From assembly GCA_002439165.1 (NCBI GenBank), contig DJTE01000039.1, positions 17,846 to 81,845 of the forward strand: a stretch of DNA of 64,000 bases. The letters are read 5' to 3'. A model generated the notes under the pieces. The model was not told the DNA's origin. It did no database searches and worked only from the letters and a program-made list of their open reading frames with translations. This DNA comes from Chryseobacterium indologenes. Lineage in GTDB: Bacteria; Bacteroidota; Bacteroidia; Flavobacteriales; Weeksellaceae. Both the position numbers and the translations under genes were made by a program. Below are positions 8,522 through 16,687 of this stretch, piece after piece. Within the stretch, counting starts at the first letter, position 1, and the number at the start of each line of letters is the position of its first letter.

Positions 8522-9094
8522 TTAAGAACGTAATTTTGCCCTGATTTCACTCAGGTATTCCGGGGTAAGATTTAAAAAAGAAGCGATCAGATACTGAGGA
8601 ATCCTTTGTATAAACCACGGATAAAGTGTACTGAAATGAAGATAAAGTTCTTCTCTGGACATTTCATAAAGATAGCGGATCCTTCTCTCGGAAGCCGCAT
8701 AAGCCCTCTGATAGATCATTCTGAAATACCGTTCCATCACCGGATGTTTCTGAAGCAGAAGTTCCTGCTGCTGGAGATCAATAACAAGAATGACAGACCG
8801 CTCCACAGCCTGAATAGAAAAATCCGACGGAATCTGTCTTTCATATGCAAAAGTATCGGTGATCCACCAGTTTTCTATGGCAAACTCTGTGGTCTGCTCT
8901 GCTCCTTTCTCATTGATGAAAAATTTCCGTAAACAGCCCTCCGCTACAAAATACATACATCTGCAAATCTCTCCATGAAGCATCAGATTCTGTTTTTTCT
9001 TTACTTCAAGTACCTGGAAAAAAGAAAATACAGAATCATATTCCTGATCTGTAACCGTGATAAATTTGTTTAAATGTGCCCTGAAAGTATCCAT
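8522..9094 (-). CDS. Crp/Fnr-family transcriptional regulator
   Basis: The 190-residue protein has an N-terminal cyclic-nucleotide-binding-type beta-roll (about residues 20-120; MLHGEICRCMYFVAEGCLRK and TEFAIENWW) and a short C-terminal helix-turn-helix ending in IASFLNLTPEYLSEIRAKL. The cAMP phosphate-cassette residues are not conserved, as in many Bacteroidota homologues, so the ligand is unknown. It is 63 bp upstream of the DoxX/AhpD pair on the same strand and probably regulates it. A good promoter (9112-9142) precedes it. Confidence 0.85.
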   Translation of the reverse strand: MDTFRAHLNKFITVTDQEYDSVFSFFQVLEVKKKQNLMLHGEICRCMYFVAEGCLRKFFINEKGAEQTTEFAIENWWITDTFAYERQIPSDFSIQAVERSVILVIDLQQQELLLQKHPVMERYFRMIYQRAYAASERRIRYLYEMSREELYLHFSTLYPWFIQRIPQYLIASFLNLTPEYLSEIRAKLRS

Positions 9095-9111
9095 CTTTGC
9101 AATTGAGTAAC

Positions 9112-9142
9112 CAAACTTAACTTTATTTTTTTAGTTTTACAA
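9112..9142 (-). promoter_or_regulatory. Promoter of the Crp-family regulator
   Basis: On the minus strand a -33 TTG (9140-9142) is followed after 20 bp by TAAGTTTG (9112-9119), matching the Bacteroidota TTG-N17-23-TAnnTTTG arrangement. The expected leader is about 10 nt. The -33 element overlaps the first base of the divergent gene at 9142, so expression of the two may interfere. Confidence 0.65.
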
Positions 9143-9525
9143 TGACAAAATATAAAATCATGGAACTCGTCGCCAAAATACTTATTGCTGCAGTTGCTTT
9201 AGAGCATGTTTATATCCTGTGGATGGAGATGTTCGCCTGGGAAACCAAAGGAAAAGAAGTTTTTAAGGCCGCCCTGCCACCGGAAATGTTCAAACCCACC
9301 AAAGGATTGGCAGCCAATCAGGGGCTGTATAACGGATTTCTGGCTGCCGGACTGATCTGGTCTTTTTTTATAGAAGATCCGAAATGGCAGACGAATATCG
9401 CCTTATTCTTTTTAGGTTGTGTAGCCATAGCAGGAATTTACGGAGCTGTTTCCGCCACGAAGAAAATATTCTTTGTACAGGCGCTTCCTGCCATTTTAGC
9501 TATTATCGCTGTACTCCTTAAATAA
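9142..9525 (+). CDS. DUF1304 family membrane protein
   Basis: The 127-residue protein has four predicted spans. The family signature is ALEHVYILWMEMFAW in span 1, then NQGLYNGFLAAGLIW in span 2, with two further helices. DUF1304 proteins are small inner-membrane proteins of unknown function. It is divergent from the Crp-family regulator with only 47 bp between starts, so it may be a target of that regulator. Confidence 0.8.
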   Translation: MTKYKIMELVAKILIAAVALEHVYILWMEMFAWETKGKEVFKAALPPEMFKPTKGLAANQGLYNGFLAAGLIWSFFIEDPKWQTNIALFFLGCVAIAGIYGAVSATKKIFFVQALPAILAIIAVLLK

Positions 9526-9730
9526 TAGATTATTTGCTGGGAATTTTTTGATTTTCCTGTGCTTTAAAGGAAGCATAATAATCTAAAACCTTTATGCCCT
9601 TTAGTTTTTTCAACTTACCCAATGCTGAATTTTTTAATAAATAACAGTAAAATTGGTAAGCCATATTTTCGATTTTTTATCGCAAATTTGTCATACCTTA
9701 TCTTGATATTAAAAATTTAAAGTAAAAGTT

Positions 9731-10606
9731 ATGCAAAAGAAAACCTATACAGGACAGCCTGTAGTAACCTTAAATAATGGTGTGGATATTCCGGCACTGG
9801 GATTTGGAGTATGGCAGATGGAGAATCTGGAAGAATGTGAAAAAGCGGTGATCAAAGCAATTGAGACGGGCTACCGGATGATTGATACGGCAGCGATCTA
9901 TCAGAATGAAACCGCGGTAGGAAAGGCTGTGAAGAATAGCGGTGTGGAGAGGGATGAACTTTTTATCACCTCAAAAGTATGGGTACAGGATCATGGATAT
10001 GAAAAGACAAAAAGTGCATTTCAAAGAACCCTGGACAGACTGCAGATGGATTATCTTGATATGTACCTGATCCACTGGCCTTACGGAGATTTCGCGGGAA
10101 CCTGGAAAGCAATGGAAGAACTGTATCATGAAGGAAAGATCAAAGCAATAGGGGTATGCAATTTTACGGTAGAGAAGCTTGAAGAACTAAAAGAGAATTC
10201 AAAGGTAGTTCCGGTGATCAATCAGATTGAACTTCACCCGGTATTTCAGCAGAAAGAACTTCAGGTGTACGACAGGGAGAATAATATCATTACCCAGCCG
10301 TGGAGCCCGCTTGGAAACGGAAATGCAGATCTCCTGAATAATGCAGAATTAAAAACAGTCGCTGAAAAATATCATAAAACAACAGCTCAGGTGATCCTGA
10401 GATGGCATCTGCAGGAAGGATTTGTAGTCATTCCTAAATCGGTAACCCCTTCCAGAATTGAAGAAAACTTTAATGTTTTTGATTTTGAACTCACAGAAGA
10501 TGAAATGAATACCGTTCGTTCTCTGGATACAGGAAAACGGCTGTTCTTTGATCCGAAAGATCCGGAATGGGAGCAGAAAATGCTGAAATCTGTTGCAGAT
10601 ATTTAA
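9731..10606 (+). CDS. Aldo/keto reductase (AKR5-type)
   Basis: The 291-residue TIM barrel starts with VTLNNGVDIPALGFGVWQM, a hallmark of the AKR4/5 group. The tetrad is Asp52, Tyr57 (IDTAAIYQNE), Lys82 (TSKVWV) and His115 (LIHWPY). VIPKSVTPSRIEENFNVFDF (about residues 235-254) is the NADPH-phosphate-binding signature. Homologues reduce methylglyoxal, 2,5-diketogluconate and similar carbonyls. It is a single gene, closed by a strong terminator. Confidence 0.9.
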   Translation: MQKKTYTGQPVVTLNNGVDIPALGFGVWQMENLEECEKAVIKAIETGYRMIDTAAIYQNETAVGKAVKNSGVERDELFITSKVWVQDHGYEKTKSAFQRTLDRLQMDYLDMYLIHWPYGDFAGTWKAMEELYHEGKIKAIGVCNFTVEKLEELKENSKVVPVINQIELHPVFQQKELQVYDRENNIITQPWSPLGNGNADLLNNAELKTVAEKYHKTTAQVILRWHLQEGFVVIPKSVTPSRIEENFNVFDFELTEDEMNTVRSLDTGKRLFFDPKDPEWEQKMLKSVADI

Positions 10607-10617
10607 TCATTATAAAC

Positions 10618-10655
10618 TTTCCGCAGATCACAGGTCTGCGGAAATTATTTTTTTA
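10618..10655 (+). terminator. Terminator of the AKR gene
   Basis: The arms TTTCCGCAGA (10618-10627) and TCTGCGGAAA (10635-10644) form a perfect 10-bp stem with a 7-nt loop, followed by TTATTTTTTT. Confidence 0.85.
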
Positions 10656-10656
10656 A

Positions 10657-10788
10657 GACAGGTGGATTAATTCAAAAAAAATTGATGAAGATAAAAATAC
10701 AGTTACCCTGAACCCTGACTATATTTTTCCAATACTCAAAGAATTTGATTTAGATAAAACCTTGAAGGTTATAAAAAATCGAATTTAG
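10657..10788 (+). pseudogene. Decayed coding remnant, no start codon
   Basis: A 43-codon open frame without a start codon runs from a TAA at 10654 to a TAG at 10786. It has protein-like composition (for example NTVTLNPDYIFPILKEFDLD). I do not recognise a family. The rest of 10607-10942 is AT-rich and contains nothing else recognisable. Confidence 0.3.
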
Positions 10789-10942
10789 AAATTTAAGCAG
10801 CCTCTTCATATTTTCTGTTGATTGAAACTCTAAATTATAAAGAAGCCGTGCCAATCCCCGAAAGGATCTTATGAATCATATCATAAAAACATGCAGCATT
10901 GGTTTTCTGTATTTTCCGTAAATTTTAGATAAAATAAAACCT

Positions 10943-12007
10943 ATGTTCTGGCCCGACACCATCAGCAGAAGACTGAATGTAAAATATCCCGTAATCCAGG
11001 CTCCGATGTTTGGAGCAAGTACTCCTCGAATGGCCGCTGCCGCCGCAAGAACAGGAAGTCTTGGATCTCTGGCAATAGCCGATCTCCCCGCAGAAAATGC
11101 TGCTGAACAGATCTGGGAAACAAAAAAACTTACCCGTTATCCTTTTGCCGTCAACCTGTTTGCTCACAATATTCCCGAAATTACTGAAGCTTTAAAAGAA
11201 AAATACACGAAAACAAAGTATTTTATTGAACAGCTGGCTAAAGAAAATCACCTTGAAGTACAGCTTCCGGACCTTCCTGACCTTAAAGTAAACGGTTATC
11301 AGGAACTGGTAGAAGCTGCCATTGAAGAAGGCTGTAAAATACTCAGCTTTACTTTTGGAAATCTGAATGATACAAGCATTCAGAAACTGAAAGAAAACGG
11401 GGTGACCCTCATAGGAACATGTACCTCAGCTGAGGAAGCTATAATCCTGGAAAAATCCGGAATTGATATGATCTGCGTCCAGGGAATAGAAGCAGGGGGC
11501 CACCGGGGCAGTTTTAATGCTGACAATATTCCGGAAATAGGAGGAATGTCTTTGTTTTCCGAGGTATATGATCATGTAAAAGTTCCTCTTATCTATGCGG
11601 GAGGAATTTATAATGGAAGGACTTTAAGAGCAGCCAGAGCATTAGGTGCACAGGGATTTCAGGTGGGAAGCATGCTGCTGGCTTCTCAGGAAAGTGCCCT
11701 TCAGCCATTTGAAAAAGAAAGACTCAAAAATGTAGCTGAAAAAGATATTATGCTCTCCCGGAGCTTTTCAGGACGCTATGCCAGAGGAATCAGAAATAAG
11801 TTTATCGAAACGCTTGAACATTCAGAACATATTCTCCCATATCCATACCAGAACAAGCTGACCAATGAATTAAGGCGCGTTTCCAAAGCAATGAGCAGTA
11901 CGGATTTTGTAGGTATCTGGACCGGACAGTCCATTCATCATTACAGTGAAGCTTCCACGGAAGAGATTTTGATCAATCTGATCAGAGATGCTGAAAAGAC
12001 AAATTAA
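10943..12007 (+). CDS. Nitronate monooxygenase (2-nitropropane dioxygenase family)
   Basis: The 354-residue TIM barrel has the FMN-binding N-terminus (YPVIQAPMFGASTPRMAAA), the catalytic-histidine loop GIEAGGHRG (His187), and phosphate-binding PLIYAGGIYNGRTLRAA and GAQGFQVGSML. These are the standard blocks of FMN-dependent nitronate monooxygenases, which oxidise toxic nitronates such as propionate-3-nitronate. Some paralogues are flavin oxidoreductases of other function. It is monocistronic as far as can be seen. Confidence 0.88.
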   Translation: MFWPDTISRRLNVKYPVIQAPMFGASTPRMAAAAARTGSLGSLAIADLPAENAAEQIWETKKLTRYPFAVNLFAHNIPEITEALKEKYTKTKYFIEQLAKENHLEVQLPDLPDLKVNGYQELVEAAIEEGCKILSFTFGNLNDTSIQKLKENGVTLIGTCTSAEEAIILEKSGIDMICVQGIEAGGHRGSFNADNIPEIGGMSLFSEVYDHVKVPLIYAGGIYNGRTLRAARALGAQGFQVGSMLLASQESALQPFEKERLKNVAEKDIMLSRSFSGRYARGIRNKFIETLEHSEHILPYPYQNKLTNELRRVSKAMSSTDFVGIWTGQSIHHYSEASTEEILINLIRDAEKTN

Positions 12008-12071
12008 AAATTCAATAGAAATGGACTTTAGTCCGTTTAGTTTAAAATAAAAATTTATTCAATTCAATAGA

Positions 12072-12155
12072 GGAGGGTTTCAATCCACCGTTATAATTAA
12101 GAATACCTTTTGACTGCCAGTCAGAAGGTGACAGGTTCGGATCCCGTATTCTCCA
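12072..12155 (+). tRNA. tRNA-Gly(GCC)-like relic lacking a D-arm
   Basis: A tRNA-like fold can be drawn. The acceptor arms are GGAGGGT (12072-12078) and ATTCTCC (12148-12154) with two G-U pairs. The anticodon arm is TTTGA-CTGCCAG-TCAGA (12109-12125), which has T33 and anticodon GCC. The T-arm is ACAGG-TTCGGAT-CCCGT (12131-12147) with one A-C mismatch. There is no D-arm consensus in the 30 nt between acceptor and anticodon stems, and CAC follows instead of CCA. A competing perfect stem joins AGAATAC (12100-12106) and GTATTCT (12146-12152). I read it as a degenerate tRNA, not a functional gene. Confidence 0.3.
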
Positions 12156-12164
12156 CACAAGAAA

Positions 12165-12198
12165 CAAAAAACTCCTTCCAGTTTACCTGAAAGGAGTT
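12165..12198 (-). terminator. Terminator of the NUDIX-plsC-lipoprotein-mpl operon
   Basis: Stem arms AACTCCTT (12170-12177) and AAGGAGTT (12191-12198), extended by CAG/CTG, are followed on the minus strand by a run of six T. Confidence 0.85.
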
Positions 12199-12220
12199 GA
12201 AATATATAATGAATGTTATA

Positions 12221-13558
12221 TTATCCGGTAAGATCCAGCCCTCCGAAGTTCCCTGAACTCATCATCAGGTAAACCCCTTTGGTCTTATCTAAAGTATTCC
12301 AGTAAGCATGAAGGTCTTCAGCGCTGGTGAATACTCTTAGGCGGTCATTTTTAAATTTTTCTTTAATGAATTCCGGCGAAATAGGTTCCATCCTTTTGAT
12401 CTTTAAAGCATCTTCGGAATAGAAAACGATGGCTTCGTCCAGTCCGTCCATAGCATGGTCATACTGCTCAAGAAAAACAGGATTTAAACTTGAATACGTA
12501 TGAAGTTCAAGGAAACCGTATCTGGTTTCATTTTTAAACTGTTCCCGGAATGCCTTCACTGTTGCTTTTACCTTGCTTGGCGCGTGGGCAAAATCTTTGT
12601 ATAAGGTTCCTTTGTCTTCTCTTTCTACTTTTTCGAGACGTTTTGAAGCCCCTTTGAAACTCATGATCGCTTCATAGAAATCTTCATCCATAATTCCCAG
12701 CTGCTGACAGATATGTCTGGCCCCCTCCATATTCAGAAGATTATGGGCACCGAAAACAGACAGAGGAACATCTCCCATTTCTGTTTTCAGATATACTTTT
12801 CCGCCGTTGATCTCATATTCAGGAGTTTTATAAGGAATTTTTCTGAAATAATTTTCAGCAGCTTCCACTACTTTTACCACTTCAGGATCTTCTTCGTTAT
12901 ACACCAGAACACCACCCGGGGTAATGCTTGCTGTAAACCTTCTGAATTGCTCCACATAATCATCAAATGTTTTGAAAACATTGATATGATCCCATGCGAT
13001 ACCGCTCATCAAAGCGATATTCGGCTGGTAAAGGAGGAATTTTGAACGCAGGTCGATAGGAGAGGAGAGGTATTCATCACCTTCCAGTACCATAAAATCA
13101 TTATCCTGAGTAAGTTTTACCATGCAGTCGAAACCTTCCAGCTGTGCACCTACCATAAAATCTACATCCTTCTGATGGAAGTTCAAGACATGAAGGATCA
13201 TAGAGGTGATAGTTGTTTTACCATGTGATCCGGCAATAACAACTCTTGTCTTATCTTTAGACTGTTCGTAAAGGAATTCAGGGTATGAATAAATTTTCAG
13301 TCCCAGTTCTTTTGCTTTGGCCAGCTCAGGATTGTCCTGGTGGGCATGCATTCCGAGGATAACAGCATCAATATCCGGAGTGATCTTTTCCGGGAACCAG
13401 CCCATTTCTTGGGGCAGGATACCTTTCTTTTCCAGTCTGGATCTTGAAGGTTCAAAAATAGCATCATCCGAACCTGTTACCTGGTAGCCTTTGTCTTTTA
13501 ACGCAATAGCAAGGTTATGCATGGCGCTTCCGCCGATAGCAATGAAGTGGGTTTTCAA
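12221..13558 (-). CDS. mpl: UDP-N-acetylmuramate:murein tripeptide ligase (Mur ligase family)
   Basis: The 445-residue cytoplasmic enzyme has an N-terminal Rossmann domain (HFIAIGGSAMHNLAIAL), the ATP-binding P-loop AGSHGKTTI (about residues 109-117), the Mur central-domain signature VLEGDEYLSSPID, and DFAHAPSKVKATV in the C-terminal domain. The short N-terminus and this variant of the last motif fit Mpl, which ligates recycled L-Ala-gamma-D-Glu-DAP tripeptide to UDP-MurNAc. MurC proper would have a different pattern. It is last in a four-gene minus-strand operon and ends at a clear terminator. Confidence 0.88.
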   Translation of the reverse strand: MKTHFIAIGGSAMHNLAIALKDKGYQVTGSDDAIFEPSRSRLEKKGILPQEMGWFPEKITPDIDAVILGMHAHQDNPELAKAKELGLKIYSYPEFLYEQSKDKTRVVIAGSHGKTTITSMILHVLNFHQKDVDFMVGAQLEGFDCMVKLTQDNDFMVLEGDEYLSSPIDLRSKFLLYQPNIALMSGIAWDHINVFKTFDDYVEQFRRFTASITPGGVLVYNEEDPEVVKVVEAAENYFRKIPYKTPEYEINGGKVYLKTEMGDVPLSVFGAHNLLNMEGARHICQQLGIMDEDFYEAIMSFKGASKRLEKVEREDKGTLYKDFAHAPSKVKATVKAFREQFKNETRYGFLELHTYSSLNPVFLEQYDHAMDGLDEAIVFYSEDALKIKRMEPISPEFIKEKFKNDRLRVFTSAEDLHAYWNTLDKTKGVYLMMSSGNFGGLDLTG

Positions 13559-13564
13559 CTTTAT

Positions 13565-14002
13565 TTACTGTTTTTTTACGTTGTTATTAATAATTTCCTG
13601 GAATGCATTCAGAATGTTGTTCCAGTTGGTGGCAAAGTTGGGCATAATCATGCTGGCATCGGTTTTACTGCCTTCATTAGGCCCCTTCTTGATATTAATG
13701 GAAGTCGATATATTATCGTAAAGCTTTTTGCGGTCTTCCTGTATTCTTCTGAAATTGTTCTGGGAAAGGGTTTGATCCAGTTTTTTAAGATCTTCGCCGG
13801 AAATTTTGAAATCCTGTTTGTACTTTTTTCCCTGGCCTTCAAAAGAATAATGCACATTATTCCCTTTTATAAGCAGATTTTCATAGACCGGTGCATAACC
13901 TCCGCTTCTGGAGTAGCTGATATCAAAATCCGAGTATACCTTCTGGCTGTTGCACGAAACCAATACTATGACCGCGAATAAGATTCCTAATATTCTGTTC
14001 AT
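13565..14002 (-). CDS. Putative lipoprotein
   Basis: The 145-residue protein begins with a type II signal peptide (NRILGILFAVIVLVSC, Cys at residue 17). The mature part is rich in Lys/Asp, with a beta-rich N-terminal half (SDFDISYSRSGGYAPVYENL). It resembles no family I know. It lies 6 bp upstream of mpl and 13 bp downstream of the acyltransferase gene, so an envelope-related role is likely from context only. Confidence 0.7.
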   Translation of the reverse strand: MNRILGILFAVIVLVSCNSQKVYSDFDISYSRSGGYAPVYENLLIKGNNVHYSFEGQGKKYKQDFKISGEDLKKLDQTLSQNNFRRIQEDRKKLYDNISTSINIKKGPNEGSKTDASMIMPNFATNWNNILNAFQEIINNNVKKQ

Positions 14003-14015
14003 AATTTTACTTACT

Positions 14016-14822
14016 TTAATTATCTGAGTCCTTTTGTTCTAATTTTTTAGCTTTAAGTTCTTCATCATAATTGTGCAGTACATTGAAGTCTTCCGTCTGC
14101 TCAATGGCAGTCATGATCTTCAGTAAGATTTCAGGCGCTTTTTCATTATCGTAATCAATATCCAGAGGTGCTTTAAACTCCATGGTAGGTTTTACGCCTG
14201 TAACCTTTACCCGGAGGCCTTTTTTGTCAAATGCCCTTCTGAATCCGTTGATCTTGATCGGAATTACAATCGGGCGCTGGTTTTTCACCAGTTTGGCGGT
14301 TCCTCTTCGTCCCTGTGCAAATGCAGATGTAGTACCCTGAGGGAAAGTAGCTACCCAGCCGTTGTCCAGAGCTTTCATAATATTATCAACCTCGCTCATA
14401 TCCACCATTCTGTTGATATTCTTTCCTTCTGCTCTCCAGGTTCTTTTTACCGTTACAGCTCCTGCGATCTTGAAGATCTTCGGAAGAATACCTTTATTCA
14501 TGGTTTCTTCAGCGGCTACATAATAAAAATCGATCTTGGGATTGAGCAGGTAGATCGGGTTTTTGATGGTATTTAAATATCCGTTATTGACAGCACAGAA
14601 TGCATGGTACATTGCAGCCACATCTGCAAAATACGTCTGATGGTTGGATACGAAAAGCACGTTGGAATCCGGAAGATCCACAAGGTGCTCAGTACCGGTT
14701 ATCTTTAATTTATTAAAGCCGTTGAATCTTCTGTAGGATACAACTCCTAAAATAAAAATAATTAACCTTTTTAAAAAATAAGGTGTTCCGAATGCATCGG
14801 TGAAAATATTTTTCTTCGCCAT
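14016..14822 (-). CDS. 1-acyl-glycerol-3-phosphate acyltransferase family (PlsC-like)
   Basis: The 268-residue protein has an N-terminal hydrophobic helix (about residues 17-30) and the acyltransferase blocks: VSNHQTYFADVAA (motif I), ATFPQGTTSAF (motif III) and PIVIPIKINGFRRAF (motif IV). Motif I has five, not four, residues between His and Asp. Motif III has FPQGTT in place of FPEGTR. Both changes are unusual, but the overall fold is clear. It probably acylates lysophosphatidate or another lipid precursor at the inner membrane. It lies in the envelope operon with the NUDIX and mpl genes. Confidence 0.8.
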   Translation of the reverse strand: MAKKNIFTDAFGTPYFLKRLIIFILGVVSYRRFNGFNKLKITGTEHLVDLPDSNVLFVSNHQTYFADVAAMYHAFCAVNNGYLNTIKNPIYLLNPKIDFYYVAAEETMNKGILPKIFKIAGAVTVKRTWRAEGKNINRMVDMSEVDNIMKALDNGWVATFPQGTTSAFAQGRRGTAKLVKNQRPIVIPIKINGFRRAFDKKGLRVKVTGVKPTMEFKAPLDIDYDNEKAPEILLKIMTAIEQTEDFNVLHNYDEELKAKKLEQKDSDN

Positions 14823-14849
14823 CTCTCAATTAAACACGGTAATGCAAAG

Positions 14850-15479
14850 TTACATTTTTTTCAGCAACTGGCTAAACTCACTCAATATCATGGCTGTGGC
14901 GCCCCAGATAATATATCCGTTGAAATTAATTACCGGAACTTCGTGGCCTCCTGCACTTGGAAGAGCCATCAGTTCAGGGCTGTCGGGCAGGTTCAGAAAA
15001 GATGTGATGGGAAATTCTATGGTTTCCACAGCTTCACTCTGCTGAAGAACAAAGAGCGGATTCTTTTTGGTGTAAGAAATATAGGGATATACGTAAAAGT
15101 TGCTTGGCGGAATATAGATGGGAGACATTTCCCTGATGATCCTTACATAGTGTTTGTCTATACCGATCTCTTCTGAGGTCTCACGTACTGCTGTTTCGGC
15201 GAAATCCCTGTCCATTTCTTCACGTTTTCCACCCGGAAGGGAGATCTGCCCGCTATGCCGGTCATGCTCGTTGATCGTTCTCTGAATCAAAGGAAAATAC
15301 CATTCATTATCTTTTAAATACAATACAATGTTAACGGCTGCAAACTTTGGATTTTTGGCCAGTACTTCATCATAAGTAAATACAGGACGGTAGGGTGGTG
15401 AAAACACACCATGCGCATTTTCGCCGGGCAGGCCTACACTTTTTATTTTTCTTAAAAGGTCTTTTCCGAAACTTTCCAT
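14850..15479 (-). CDS. NUDIX hydrolase (CoA pyrophosphatase-like)
   Basis: The 209-residue protein carries a complete Nudix box, running from GGKREEMDR to RETSEEIGI at about residues 84-107, with the catalytic Glu pair in SEEIG. Before it is VLYLKDNEWYFPLIQRT and SGQISLPGG, the LLTxR/SGQISFPGG-like UPF0035 signature of CoA pyrophosphatases (NudL/CoAse). It is the first gene of the minus-strand operon leading to plsC, the lipoprotein and mpl. Confidence 0.85.
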   Translation of the reverse strand: MESFGKDLLRKIKSVGLPGENAHGVFSPPYRPVFTYDEVLAKNPKFAAVNIVLYLKDNEWYFPLIQRTINEHDRHSGQISLPGGKREEMDRDFAETAVRETSEEIGIDKHYVRIIREMSPIYIPPSNFYVYPYISYTKKNPLFVLQQSEAVETIEFPITSFLNLPDSPELMALPSAGGHEVPVINFNGYIIWGATAMILSEFSQLLKKM

Positions 15480-15645
15480 ACTTCAAATTTAATAATATAA
15501 ACCGAAGAACGGAAGCCGTTAACATTAATTAACCATCCGGGGAAATTTTGCAGTTACTGTCCACCGGAATTATAGAATAGAAGGAAGGATAGAGAAACTT
15601 ACCGTATTTTCCCCTAACGGCAATAAGTGACCTTGCGAAAACCGC

Positions 15646-15733
15646 AAACCGTGACTTTCGATACCATAAACCGTGATTTTGGAAATTTACGCAGATATGG
15701 TGGTTTCTTGCTTTGGTTTAGCGTCTACCTTTG
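15646..15733 (+). promoter_or_regulatory. Promoter region of the curli operon with two direct repeats
   Basis: AAACCGTGACTTT (15646-15658) and AAACCGTGATTTT (15668-15680) are 22 bp apart, two helical turns. A weaker GTGA-containing match lies near 15622. The -7 box TACCTTTG is at 15726-15733, 45 bp after the second repeat and 31 bp before the ATG at 15765. The arrangement suggests an activator bound as two tandem dimers. Confidence 0.6.
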
Positions 15734-15764
15734 TCCCACTATTAACCAATTAATTTTTACTAAG

Positions 15765-16583
15765 ATGAAAAATTTCATTACAGGTGTATTTACACTAATG
15801 GCCATGAGTTTCGGCTTCGCACAAGCAAATATTGATGTGACTGCCCAGATCGGAAACTTAAACACAGCTACAGTAGACCAGACAGGTCTTTTGAACATCA
15901 ACTCCTTAACACAGGATGGGAACCGTAATACCGCGGATATTGACCAGGTAGGTGCTTTCAACGTAAACATTGCCTCAAGCGTAGGAAACAGAAACTCAAT
16001 TGATGTAGACCAGACCGGAGTTGCCAACTACAACAACGTAAGCCAGCAGGGTAACAGAAACTCTGCAACAACCTGGCAGTTCGGAATGCAGAACTCAACA
16101 GAACAGACTCAGATAGGAAGAAGAAATGAGGCATCATCTATGCAGTTAGGCAGCGGAAACGAAGTCGTACAATATCAGGATGGAAGAAGAAATTCTGCTT
16201 CAGCTATTCAGGTCGGAGATGACAATACCGCTTATCAGGTACAGGATGGCAGACGAAATGAAGCCACCGGACTTCAGCTGGGTGACAGCAATATTCTGGT
16301 ACAGTATCAGAGCGGTAACGACAACAGCGCTACCAACGGTCAGGTAGGAGACGGAAATATCGCACTCTCTGCTCAGGTAGGAGATGATAATACCTCTCTG
16401 GGTGCCCAGATCGGAAACGGTAACCAGCTGTATCAGCTTCAGGCCGGTGATTCCAATACTGCGATTGATCTTCAGATGGGTAACGGTAACTTTACCTGGG
16501 TAGCTCAGAGCGGAGTGGGACATATGCATGTAGGAGCTCAGGTTGGTAACGGAAACACAATGGTGGTAAACCAATCCAACTAG
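15765..16583 (+). CDS. Curlin-repeat amyloid subunit (CsgA-like)
   Basis: The 272-residue exported protein has a signal peptide (KNFITGVFTLMAMSFGFAQA) followed almost entirely by curlin-type repeats. About 22 half-repeats of 11 residues with pattern QxGxxN run to the last residue, for example QVGDGNIALSAQ and QIGNGNQLYQLQ. This is far more than the five repeats of E. coli CsgA. The ATG at 15765 is used because it starts a perfect signal peptide and follows the -7 box. It should be secreted by CsgG and polymerise on the cell surface. A terminator-like hairpin follows, which would favour high expression of this gene. Confidence 0.88.
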   Translation: MKNFITGVFTLMAMSFGFAQANIDVTAQIGNLNTATVDQTGLLNINSLTQDGNRNTADIDQVGAFNVNIASSVGNRNSIDVDQTGVANYNNVSQQGNRNSATTWQFGMQNSTEQTQIGRRNEASSMQLGSGNEVVQYQDGRRNSASAIQVGDDNTAYQVQDGRRNEATGLQLGDSNILVQYQSGNDNSATNGQVGDGNIALSAQVGDDNTSLGAQIGNGNQLYQLQAGDSNTAIDLQMGNGNFTWVAQSGVGHMHVGAQVGNGNTMVVNQSN

Positions 16584-16606
16584 ATCCGGATGTACTGTAA
16601 TCTTAT

Positions 16607-16640
16607 AAAAGGAGAAGCATGCAAGAGTTTCTCCTTTTTT
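16607..16640 (+). terminator. Attenuator-type hairpin between the two curlin genes
   Basis: AAAAGGAGAA (16607-16616) pairs with TTCTCCTTTT (16629-16638), and a T-run follows. Because the other csg genes continue downstream without an obvious promoter, it may act as a partial terminator. Confidence 0.7.
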
Positions 16641-16687
16641 AAGCTTAAAACAATTTCCAAAGGCTTTACATTATATATCTTAATAAT

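Noticed and set aside
12077..12087. A sequence like the 3' end of some CRISPR repeats (GTTTCAATCC)
   Set aside because: It occurs once, with no regularly spaced copies and no cas genes in the window.
15627..15764. A longer N-terminus for the curlin subunit gene
   Set aside because: The extra 46 codons cover the promoter (direct repeats and -7 box), while the ATG at 15765 begins a typical signal peptide.
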